This document shows, one piece after another, positions 18,096 to 26,588 of a DNA stretch of 64,000 bases. The notes under the pieces were generated by a model. It saw nothing but the letters and a program-made list of their open reading frames with translations. It was not told where the DNA came from and made no database searches. The stretch's first letter is position 1. Every line of letters starts with the position of its first letter. Both the position numbers and the translations under genes were made by a program. Origin of the DNA: Candidatus Methanomethylophilaceae archaeon (GTDB lineage Archaea > Thermoplasmatota > Thermoplasmata > Methanomassiliicoccales > Methanomethylophilaceae); contig CALUHR010000005.1 of the NCBI GenBank assembly GCA_944320495.1, forward strand, positions 186,001 to 250,000. Reading direction: 5' to 3'.

Positions 18096-19304
18096 TTATT
18101 CCCCGCCGTCGTCCAGTAGCCAGTCCACGATGTTCCTGTGCCTTATCCCGCCCTCTATGGGCACCAGGAACGAATCCAGGGAGAGTACGGTCTTGGGGTA
18201 GCTGTCGCCCACGTCCCTCAGGGACCTGACCTCCCTCTCGTAGACGTCCTCGGGCAGCATCGTCTGCGTGACCTGGAAGTATTCCACCCCGCCGTTCCTC
18301 ACGGCCGTGAAGTCGACCTCCCTGTCCCTGTAGCTCCCGACCATCACCCTGTACCCCCTTCTGATGAGTTCCAGGTACACCAGATTCTCCAGCTGCCTGC
18401 TTATGTCGTTGCCGGCGGCCAGGCCCAGGGCGGTGTTCCTTATTCCCGTGTCCGACACGTAGTACTTCTCGCGGGTCTTCAGGAGCTTCTTCCCGCGTAT
18501 GTCGTACCTAGGGACCTTGTAGATCAGGAAGGCGTCCTCCAGCGCCCTCAGATAGCGACCGATCGTGTTGGGGGATGCCTTGACGGTATCGGCGATGTTC
18601 TTGCGGCTGGTGAGGTTCCCGATGTTGGACATCACGAACCTCACGATGTTCTCGAAGCGCACCTGGTCCCTAACGCCGATATGGGTCTGGATGTCCTTCC
18701 TCACCACGGTGTTGTAGATCCCAAGGAGGAGGTCGGAGGTGTACTGCTCGTCCCTGTCCAGCTCGACCGCTGGGAGGGAGCCGGTCCAGATGTACTGCTG
18801 GAGCCTCCTGTTCCTGTCCTCCTTCGGTGTTGGAGGATTGAGCTCGAGGAACTCCGAGAAGGAGAGCGGCAGCATCCTGATCTCCACATAGCGGCCGGAG
18901 ATGTAGGTGGCAAGGTCCGAGGACAGGAGGTACGCGTTCGAGCCCGTCACATATATGTCAGCGTCATAGTCCACCTGGAGGGAGTTGATGGTCCTCTCCC
19001 ATCCCTTCACCCTCTGGACCTCGTCCAGGAAGACGTAGGTCCTGTCCGTCGGCATCCTGTCGGCGAGCCATGAGTTGAGGGCCTTGGAGTCCGTTATGTC
19101 CTCGAACTGCTTCGACTCCAGGTTGGCGTAGACTATATGATCCTCCGCGACGCCCTCGGACCTGAGACGGTCCATGTACTGCATCATCAGCGTGGACTTG
19201 CCGCAGCGGCGCATGCCGGTGACCACCTTCACGACGTCGGTGTCGTCCCTGCCTTCCTCCAGCCTCTCCAGGTAGCGGCGGCGGAGGACCATCTTTCCTT
19301 TCAT
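18096..19304 (-). CDS. AAA ATPase with DUF4143 domain (COG1373 family)
   Basis: 402 aa, usual length for the family. Walker A is TGMRRCGKST (about 29-38), Walker B is YVFLDEVQ (about 90-97), and a sensor-like TGSNAYLLSSDLATYISGR lies at about 120-138: the AAA_14 domain. The C-terminal half is DUF4143, with its winged-helix part (RKNIADTVKASPNTIGRYLR) and a nuclease-like fold region near the end (REVDFTAV, YFQVTQTM). These ATPases are common in archaea and often mobile; their cellular role is not settled. The ATG at 19304 is 22 nt from a TATA box (AAATATAAAC), so the mRNA is probably leaderless. Two palindromic repeats next to that TATA box suggest tight repression. Ends in TAA, unlike the TGA of most neighbours. 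Confidence 0.9.
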   Translation of the reverse strand: MKGKMVLRRRYLERLEEGRDDTDVVKVVTGMRRCGKSTLMMQYMDRLRSEGVAEDHIVYANLESKQFEDITDSKALNSWLADRMPTDRTYVFLDEVQRVKGWERTINSLQVDYDADIYVTGSNAYLLSSDLATYISGRYVEIRMLPLSFSEFLELNPPTPKEDRNRRLQQYIWTGSLPAVELDRDEQYTSDLLLGIYNTVVRKDIQTHIGVRDQVRFENIVRFVMSNIGNLTSRKNIADTVKASPNTIGRYLRALEDAFLIYKVPRYDIRGKKLLKTREKYYVSDTGIRNTALGLAAGNDISRQLENLVYLELIRRGYRVMVGSYRDREVDFTAVRNGGVEYFQVTQTMLPEDVYEREVRSLRDVGDSYPKTVLSLDSFLVPIEGGIRHRNIVDWLLDDGGE

Positions 19305-19326
19305 GATACTGAAAGGAACCGCTGAA

Positions 19327-19393
19327 GTTTATATTTGTTTCAGTCAACTGAAAACTTATCAGAGATTTGATAGTTGTTTCAGTTGAATGAAAT
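19327..19393 (-). promoter_or_regulatory. TATA box with two operator-like repeats
   Basis: On the minus strand AAATATAAAC (19327-19336) is the TATA box of the ATPase gene. Immediately upstream lie GTTTCAG-TCA-CTGAAAC-type palindromes: 19337-19355 and a second, less perfect copy at 19376-19393. Spacing fits a repressor that blocks TBP or TFB. Confidence 0.6.
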
Positions 19394-19597
19394 AAAATGT
19401 TTGGGAATCGGACATGATGCATGATATCCCGTCCCTGATTCCATGGGCGGATCCGTTCGGGACGGTCGATGCCCGTATGTGCGGATCCCGACTCACCAGA
19501 GGATGCATTCCTCGGTGGGCCAGGTGAAATTGGGATTCGCGGCCTCGATATTGAATTGAGCAGCCTCACGCGCGATACCGCTCAACTCAAATCATAA

Positions 19598-20812
19598 TCA
19601 ATAATCTGACCACTTGAAATTCGGATTATTCTTTTTGATCAAGTCAGAATAGTGTGCAGCATCGCATATTGCATATACATAAGAGATGACAAAGGTCAGT
19701 TCTGTCACAACATAGAGATTCGTCAGATACTTGTCAGGGTTTATCTTCCTCTGCCCGATTTGATATATATCAGTATTCCACCATTCGTGCGCTAACCTAT
19801 CACGGATGTCGTCAGGAAAATCATCCGTCTTGTTTTTTGAGTCCTCATCTGTTCTGGAGTCCCGACTCATATCTGTCTTGGATTCTGCACTCTTATCGAG
19901 CAAGAAGTGTTCGTTGAGCCATCCTAATATTACATTACTATTGGTCAAGCGTTTGATTACTTCCCTGGTTCTCGGCCATCTGGATTCAACTTGATTGATG
20001 ATAGTTACTCTGAGAGCCATGTCATACGTTGCATTATTGATCCCGACTTGTCCGGACAGAACCGGTTCGACATCTCTAATCAATTTTTCCAAATAATGGC
20101 TGACATCGTCTGGGAAATCAAGAATGTGAATCTTTTGGGCGACTCTCAAAGCTATTTCTTGTATCGCCTCAGTGCTGACTGTCATACGAAAATCTACTTC
20201 TTCGTTTCCGCCGTGTCTGTTTTCGAAACATATCACATTCTCGCCTATCTTTACGTTATTATGCATGACTGCATGTCTGATATCGACCAGGATCGGATTC
20301 GGGCTGTCGTGATTGAAGAGCGGGAAGCACTCATCAAACGGCCTCAATGATTCTTTGCATTTTCCGTTTTTGCGATAAGCAATCATTCCGACAGAACTGA
20401 GAAACAGAATAGAAACCAAAGCTGGGTCACCCTCGTATCTAAAATCAACACTGGATCCCATGAATCCCAAAAGTCTGTTCATGAAGCTGGTGTTGTCAAT
20501 CACAGGGACTGGGAGTTTTACCTTGCGTCCATGTTTAGGTACATATTGAGCCCATAAGTTGTTGTTCAGATAACTGACTATCCAATTCATGCCGAAGCGG
20601 GAAGTAAGGCACTCGTCTAATGGTATCAGAAGAGTCTCAGCAGGCACATCCTTGACCAATCCTCTTTTATAGTAACTGAAGATAACGTCGAGTTCCACTA
20701 AACCCTTCCAACACCCGATGCTGGACATGAATTCCATGACAGTCTTGATGGCAGGACCTAAATTAGGTTCCAGGCCCTTGTTCATCAGTTCTATCGATCT
20801 GTCGTTTGACAT
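19598..20812 (-). CDS. Unknown protein with HEPN-like RX4H motif
   Basis: 404 aa; GAGAGG Shine-Dalgarno 8 nt before ATG 20812. It is clearly lower in GC than the surrounding adhesin genes, suggesting transfer. Residues 178-190 (IRHAVMHNNVKIG) contain R179-x4-H184, the signature of HEPN ribonuclease domains, in a predicted helical context. The N-terminal 120 residues and C-terminal 100 residues match nothing I recognise; residues about 310-330 are a charged Asp/Ser/Lys linker. HEPN proteins often act in abortive defence or toxin systems, but no antitoxin partner is adjacent; the ATPase gene lies downstream on the same strand after about 290 nt. Function inferred from one motif only, so treat it as tentative. 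Confidence 0.6.
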   Translation of the reverse strand: MSNDRSIELMNKGLEPNLGPAIKTVMEFMSSIGCWKGLVELDVIFSYYKRGLVKDVPAETLLIPLDECLTSRFGMNWIVSYLNNNLWAQYVPKHGRKVKLPVPVIDNTSFMNRLLGFMGSSVDFRYEGDPALVSILFLSSVGMIAYRKNGKCKESLRPFDECFPLFNHDSPNPILVDIRHAVMHNNVKIGENVICFENRHGGNEEVDFRMTVSTEAIQEIALRVAQKIHILDFPDDVSHYLEKLIRDVEPVLSGQVGINNATYDMALRVTIINQVESRWPRTREVIKRLTNSNVILGWLNEHFLLDKSAESKTDMSRDSRTDEDSKNKTDDFPDDIRDRLAHEWWNTDIYQIGQRKINPDKYLTNLYVVTELTFVISYVYAICDAAHYSDLIKKNNPNFKWSDY

Positions 20813-20924
20813 GATATTTCCTCTCTGCCATCTGGTTGAGGATGTGCTTGCGCATCATTCTCTGATGGATAGGAATGTACATACATCCTTAGTTCTTAAA
20901 GTATTGCATATTTGAATACGATAG

Positions 20925-20942
20925 ATACTACTGTAGTAGTAT
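20925..20942 (-). promoter_or_regulatory. Inverted repeat upstream of HEPN-like gene
   Basis: ATACTAC-TGTA-GTAGTAT, about 115 nt before the start of the HEPN-like gene, in AT-rich DNA. Possible operator; no other gene fits between 20813 and 21123. Confidence 0.4.
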
Positions 20943-21033
20943 GTATTGTATAGGCACACAGGTGGTCACAGATTGCATACAGCACGGTATGACAGCTAAA
21001 GGCCATCTGAAATCATCTTCTCGACTTTGACCG

Positions 21034-21057
21034 CTTTATGATTGGATGATAATCCAA
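21034..21057 (+). promoter_or_regulatory. Promoter of adhesin C with palindrome
   Basis: A TATA-like GCTTTATGA (from about 21033) is followed by TTGGAT-GATA-ATCCAA (21042-21057), about 65 nt before the adhesin C start. Confidence 0.45.
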
Positions 21058-21123
21058 CTGAACAGTTTCCATATGCACGTACTGGAACTGGACACAATTC
21101 GAAGTAACGAACCAAATGTCTCT

Positions 21124-24100
21124 ATGATATCTTCGAATATGAACAAAAATGCGGGAAAATATCTCGCTGCGGCCATCGCCATGCTCATGATTGTGTGCGC
21201 TGTGGCCGTCGTGGCGATGCCGTCCGAGGCTGACGCCGCAACCGTCCCCGAGCTGGAGACCCCCAGCTTCGCCGACGATGCCAAGGCCACCTCTCTCGAC
21301 GGACTCACCACTGCTCTCGAGAAATACGATGCCGTCGCCGTCACTGGCCCCATCACCATTTCTGGAGGGCAGCCTTTCGAGCTCAAAGAGGGCAAATCCC
21401 TCTACATCATCGACAGTGGAAAGGTCACCGTCAACGGTGGAAACCTCACCATCGACGGAACCGTCTACAACCAGGTCGGAACCAGCGATGCCAATTCCGG
21501 TATTGCATACCAGAGCGGAACCATCACCGTCAACGGAATCATCTACAGCGTGAGCGCTGTCAATACCACGGGGATTCTCACCCAGAGCCCCGTCATCAAC
21601 GCCTACTTCACCAGCATCGACGACGCCGTCGAGGGAGCCACCGGCTACCAGCACATCTACGGCGGAGACCTCGCCACCGTCGCTGGCTATGCCGTCGACA
21701 ACGAGTACACCAGCGGCCTGAGCGGCAAGTACGTCATGGCCTACGGTACCCAGGAGATCACCGGAACCGTCAACATGGCCGGTGTCGGACTGGTCGTCGG
21801 ATCAACTGGACTCAACAGCACGCTGACTATCGCCGAGGACGCCGTCGTCATCGCCAGCTCCTTCACCGCCCAGAGCGGAAGCACCATCACCTACAACGGA
21901 CTGGCCTTCGACCTCCCCGAGGGAGCCTCGGCCAGCTACGCCAACAACACCATGACTATCTCCGGAACCCTGGTCGCCGCCGCTGCCGACGACGACTGCG
22001 AGGATGGAAAGTTCTCCGGAATCTTCACCGACAGGGCCGCCGGATACGCGTTCATCCAGATCAACGGTCTCCAGAACGTGATCGGAGAGAACACCGTCAC
22101 CATCAAACAGACCAACAACGCCCTGGAGGAGGTCTACACCGGAAACCATCAGGACAACATCCATGAGGTTGTTGACGGCACTTGGTACAAGTTCGACTCG
22201 TACACCGCCGATGAGGTCGATCAGGGATACGCCTTCCTCGTCCCCAAGTCCGGCAACGTGACCGTCGAGGTCGGAGAGACCACCTACACCTTCAACTTCT
22301 CCGGCGTCACCAACGCCGCCGAGTTCGATGCTCCCGCCGCGACCGAAGTCGCCGACGCATTCAGGGCCGGCAACACCCTCGTCACCCTCAACGGTGTGGC
22401 TAACAATGCGATCTACGACGTCCCCGCCAACGCGACCCTCGTCATCAACAACGTCACTGCGAATCAGACCTTCAGCATCTCCACCACCGTGGTCGGAGAG
22501 ACTGCACCCCAGTCCGTTGAGATCAGCGGAGCCAACATCAGCTCCATGACCGTCAACCAGGGATCCGTCACCCTCAAGGACGTCGTCATCGACTACGACA
22601 TCAACGCTTCTCAGAAACCGGTGATTACCGTCGATGCCAACACCAACCTGAAGTTCACCGGCAAGATCTCCGTCACCGGAGACCTCACCATCGACGCCAC
22701 CGCCTCCAACGCCGTCGTCGACGTCCTGAGGAGCGCCGAGATCACCCTCGTCGAGTACAAGAACGCCGCAGGTGCGACCGTCCAGTCCACCATCACCTTC
22801 GTCGGCGGAGAGGTCAACATCAAGGGATCCATCCTCGGCGGAGAGATCATCGCCGGAAACGGATCCACCGTCACCATCGACGGAACCGTCACTTCCGACA
22901 TCAGCAACACCGGTGGAACCATCATCAACAACTCCGCTACCGCCGGAACCATCACCCTGTCCGACGGATCCATCGTCGACAACAGGACCTCCGTCAACGG
23001 TTCCATCTCCCAGGAGATCATCGTCTCCGGAGAGGTCACCGTCGTCGCCGGCGGTCACATCACCGTCAACGGACTCCTGACCATCCAGGAGGGAGCCACC
23101 CTCGTCCTCGAGCAGGGAGCCACCCTCGAGATCAACGCCTCCGGTAACGTCGTCAACAACGGAACCATCAGCGTCGAGGCCGAGGCTGACAACGATGACA
23201 TGATCTTCACCTACGCCGGAAGCAGCATGGCGATCAACGGAACCCTCAACCTCGAGGGTAAGAACGCCTTCAAATCCACTGGAAAGGGAATCACCGTCTC
23301 CGGAGACATGAACGTCGGAGACGACGCCACCGCCGACATCGACGGACTCGTCGTCGCCGCGGGCGGAGAGCTCAACGTCAACGGAGAGATCGCCGGCGAG
23401 TTCACCAACAACGGAACCGTCACCATCGACTCCGAGGTCGCTCCCAAGACCACCCTCACCGACGGAAAGAACGTCAAGATCTTCATGCGCGACGGAGCCG
23501 TCCTGAACCTCGTCAACGCCGATGGTGAATACACCGTCACCGACGCTGGAATGAAGTTCAGAAACTCCGACGGAAAGGACGTCTCCATCGCCGACGACAA
23601 GGATGCATCCGTCACCTTCACCGATGTCTCCGGAGTCACCGTCACCGAGTCCCTCATCGTCAAGATGGAGCCCGCTGGCTCTACCAACGCCACCAGGGTC
23701 GGATACGGCAACATGGCCATCAGCGGAGCCGCCGATGTCGCCAGCACCCTCGCGACCACCGCCAACACCGGTGCCACCATCGCCATCACCGATGGAACCG
23801 TCAACGTCGCCGCCGAGACCGAGCTGACCCTCGCCGAGAACGTTAACATGACCATCGCCGGAACCCTGGCCGTCGCCGGATCCGTCGACGCCACCGACGA
23901 TAAGGCCGGCATCACCGGTGCCAACCTCACCGTCACCGGGACCGTCACCTCCGACGTGGAGCTCGACCAGATCACCAACATCCTGGCCGCCGTCTACGAG
24001 AGCGGAACCGGAAGCTCCAAGGTCTTCACCTACACCACCCTGGCCGCCGCCATCGCCGCGGGAGCCGACGACATCGAGCTCCTCGGGGCCTACGTCATCG

Positions 24101-26181
24101 ACGAGGACATCACCATCCCCGCCGGGGTCGAGGTCGACGCCAACACCGCCGACGAGAGGGTCCTGATCAAGGAGGACGTCACCGTCACCGTCGCCTTCGA
24201 CGCCGCCGCCAACAGCAGCGGTAAGTTCACCAACGGCACCGTCGTCATCGACGTCGACGGAACCCTCATCACCGAGCACCTCAAGAAGAGCAACGTGAAG
24301 GAGAACGCCGTCGAGAGCGATGTCACCACCAAGAACGGCGACTACGCCAAGTTCACCAGCATCTACAACGCCCTCGCCGAGGCCCAGCCCGGCGACGTCG
24401 TCACCGTCACCACCACCGAGAAGATCACCATCAAGAAGGACATCACCATCCCCGCCGGAGTCACCCTCTCCGTCCCCTACGCCGACATCGATGTCGACAA
24501 GGGAGTCACCGTCACCGTCGACGGAACCTATGAGGGAGACACCAAGTACACGATGCTCCCCGGAGCCGAGGACGACCCGACCCAGACCATCGTCAACGGA
24601 ATGTTCAAGCTCCTCGGAAGCACCAGCCAGTACACGACCACCGCCAACAACGTCAACCTCATCGCGGGAGCCTACTACTCCTACGACGGCTACTATGTCA
24701 TCTCCCCGCTGTCCGTCCTCGCCACCGTCATGGCCGACGTCGACGGAGAGAGCGCCATGGTCTACGGAACCGTCACCGAGGGAGACGTCGCCCTGACCTC
24801 CGAGGACTTCACCCTCTACGTCATGGACAAGGCCGTCCTGACCCTCAGCAGCCTGGCCCTCGACGGAGTCGACTTCGACTTCCAGAACGGAAGGACCAGC
24901 GCCACCGTGACAGTCGCCGACGGAACCTTCGTCCTCGACAAGGTCAAGGGAGGAATCATCACCACCGTCTCCGAGACCAAGAACGACGTCACCACCGTGA
25001 CCGCCGTCCTCCGTGGAACCCTCACCGATGCGCCCGCCATCACCACCACCGAGAAGGTCGACGGATCCGTCACCGTCTCCGGCACCGCCCAGATCGGACT
25101 GACCGGCGTCGCCGCCACGAACGTCGCCGTCGAGACCGAGATCGCCGCCGAGGCCTCTGTCGCAGCCGTCAACGCCGGATTCGCCGGAAAGGTCACCGTC
25201 ACCGGGACCCTCACCGTCGAGAGCGCCAACGTGACCTTCGGAACCATCGAGGTCTCCGGAATCGTCAGCGTCGCCAAGGATTGCAGCGCCACTGCCGACA
25301 AGATGTACGTCGGAGTCACCCAGGTCGACAGCACCGGTGCCGACGACGGAATCGTCACCGACCTCGGATCCGGAGCCGTCTCCGGAGTCGAGCTTGACGC
25401 GGTTGCATCCCCTTCTGTCGACACCAACGTCGTCTACGTCAGCCCCAACGCCACCTTCACCCCCGTGGAGGACCAGGCTGCCGACGGAACCGATGCCCTC
25501 GTCTCCACCGAGTACTACATCGAGGACGCCCTGTTCGTCACCGCCTACGCCAACAACGGCAACGAGGTCAGGATCGACGATGTCAAGGCCACCATCACCA
25601 ACGCCTACTTCGCCGGATGGGCCAACGAGGACAACCAGTTCGCGTTCGTCGACAATGGAAACAAGGCAGACACCATCCGCCACGTCGGAGAGGACAACTT
25701 CGAGCAGGTCTACGCCGACATCGAGTACGACATCTACGTCATCAACCTCAGGGCCGACCAGAACGCCGTCTCCAGCATCAGCATCGATGGCAACATCATG
25801 CAGTTCGGAATGATCTGGGACACCACCGTTGCCGATGGATACTACTACGGCTACACCGCCGTTGTCGCCGCCGGCAGCCACACCATCAGCTACCAGCTGG
25901 CCAACGGATACTCCGGAAACGGAGTCCTCACCGTCAACGGCACCCAGCAGAGCGGACTGACCTTCACGACCGAGGGAACCCCCGAGGTCGGCAAGCAGAC
26001 CATCAGCTACAACCTCCAGCTGACCGGCTTCGAGAAGTCCGGCTACGTGCCCGACTCCCCCGACACCGGAAGCGACTCCGGCGACTCCGGAATGACGATC
26101 ACCGACTACCTCCTGATCGTCCTCGTCGTCCTCATCATCGTCATGGCCATCATCGTGGCCATGAGGCTCATGAGGAGCTGA
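21124..26181 (+). CDS. Giant beta-helix adhesin-like protein (C)
   Basis: 1,685 aa. Start set at ATG 21124 within the shared 5' box, although the frame is open from 21046. The signal peptide is KYLAAAIAMLMIVCAVAVVA. The body has beta-strand repeats closely matching gene A in order and wording (for example TFNFSGVTNAAEFD, AGNGSTVTIDGTVTSD, GAYYSYDGYYVISPLSVLAT). The C-terminal domain, Asp/Ser stalk (VPDSPDTGSDSGDSG) and membrane helix are nearly identical to the others. Together with convergent gene D and the spacer between them it duplicates the A-spacer-B unit. The upstream flank is unrelated to that of A, so the duplication boundary lies close to the start codon. Surface adhesin by inference. 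Confidence 0.88.
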   Translation: MISSNMNKNAGKYLAAAIAMLMIVCAVAVVAMPSEADAATVPELETPSFADDAKATSLDGLTTALEKYDAVAVTGPITISGGQPFELKEGKSLYIIDSGKVTVNGGNLTIDGTVYNQVGTSDANSGIAYQSGTITVNGIIYSVSAVNTTGILTQSPVINAYFTSIDDAVEGATGYQHIYGGDLATVAGYAVDNEYTSGLSGKYVMAYGTQEITGTVNMAGVGLVVGSTGLNSTLTIAEDAVVIASSFTAQSGSTITYNGLAFDLPEGASASYANNTMTISGTLVAAAADDDCEDGKFSGIFTDRAAGYAFIQINGLQNVIGENTVTIKQTNNALEEVYTGNHQDNIHEVVDGTWYKFDSYTADEVDQGYAFLVPKSGNVTVEVGETTYTFNFSGVTNAAEFDAPAATEVADAFRAGNTLVTLNGVANNAIYDVPANATLVINNVTANQTFSISTTVVGETAPQSVEISGANISSMTVNQGSVTLKDVVIDYDINASQKPVITVDANTNLKFTGKISVTGDLTIDATASNAVVDVLRSAEITLVEYKNAAGATVQSTITFVGGEVNIKGSILGGEIIAGNGSTVTIDGTVTSDISNTGGTIINNSATAGTITLSDGSIVDNRTSVNGSISQEIIVSGEVTVVAGGHITVNGLLTIQEGATLVLEQGATLEINASGNVVNNGTISVEAEADNDDMIFTYAGSSMAINGTLNLEGKNAFKSTGKGITVSGDMNVGDDATADIDGLVVAAGGELNVNGEIAGEFTNNGTVTIDSEVAPKTTLTDGKNVKIFMRDGAVLNLVNADGEYTVTDAGMKFRNSDGKDVSIADDKDASVTFTDVSGVTVTESLIVKMEPAGSTNATRVGYGNMAISGAADVASTLATTANTGATIAITDGTVNVAAETELTLAENVNMTIAGTLAVAGSVDATDDKAGITGANLTVTGTVTSDVELDQITNILAAVYESGTGSSKVFTYTTLAAAIAAGADDIELLGAYVIDEDITIPAGVEVDANTADERVLIKEDVTVTVAFDAAANSSGKFTNGTVVIDVDGTLITEHLKKSNVKENAVESDVTTKNGDYAKFTSIYNALAEAQPGDVVTVTTTEKITIKKDITIPAGVTLSVPYADIDVDKGVTVTVDGTYEGDTKYTMLPGAEDDPTQTIVNGMFKLLGSTSQYTTTANNVNLIAGAYYSYDGYYVISPLSVLATVMADVDGESAMVYGTVTEGDVALTSEDFTLYVMDKAVLTLSSLALDGVDFDFQNGRTSATVTVADGTFVLDKVKGGIITTVSETKNDVTTVTAVLRGTLTDAPAITTTEKVDGSVTVSGTAQIGLTGVAATNVAVETEIAAEASVAAVNAGFAGKVTVTGTLTVESANVTFGTIEVSGIVSVAKDCSATADKMYVGVTQVDSTGADDGIVTDLGSGAVSGVELDAVASPSVDTNVVYVSPNATFTPVEDQAADGTDALVSTEYYIEDALFVTAYANNGNEVRIDDVKATITNAYFAGWANEDNQFAFVDNGNKADTIRHVGEDNFEQVYADIEYDIYVINLRADQNAVSSISIDGNIMQFGMIWDTTVADGYYYGYTAVVAAGSHTISYQLANGYSGNGVLTVNGTQQSGLTFTTEGTPEVGKQTISYNLQLTGFEKSGYVPDSPDTGSDSGDSGMTITDYLLIVLVVLIIVMAIIVAMRLMRS

Positions 26182-26588
26182 TCGCGAACCATCCAACAAC
26201 CTGAAGAGGAAACCCCGAGGGGTCCGCAAGGACCTCTCCCAAGGGATGGGCTGAAAGCAGACGAATCATCCCGTAACCTGAACAGGAAACCCCGACGGCC
26301 GGAACATGGCCGTCCCGCCGATCCGGTGCCGCCGAGAGCGGCACCCGGTCGGCACAGCATTCTCCCGATCCGTCGGATCGGACTTGCCATCGTTCTCCCG
26401 AACCGTCCATTCGGTTCAGTCATTGAGGAAGAAGGACCCCTCCGCTCTCGGAGGGTCGGCCCCCTTCGGGACCCGTGTTTGCTCTTCAGGCGATTGGTTG
26501 CTTTCTCTTGCGACTGCGCCCCATCCCTTTGGAGGGGTCCTTGCGGACCCCTCGGGGTTTCCTCTTCAGGTTGTTGGATGGTTCGCGA
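26182..26588. repeat. Hairpin-array spacer between convergent adhesins (copy 2)
   Basis: Near-identical to 12395-12808, with the same ordered hairpins: GAGGGGTCC-GCAA-GGACCTCTC, GACGGCC/GGCCGTC, GGTGCCGC/GCGGCACC, GATCC-GTC-GGATC, GAACCG/CGGTTC, CTCCG/CGGAG and a final perfect GAGGGGTCC-TTGC-GGACCCCTC. The outer segments are inverted copies of one another and continue into the 3' coding ends of both adhesins, giving one long inverted repeat. No gene is present. Confidence 0.8.

Noticed and set aside
18138..19073. 311-codon plus-strand frame opposite the ATPase
   Set aside because: Antisense shadow; the minus strand carries intact Walker motifs and the promoter.
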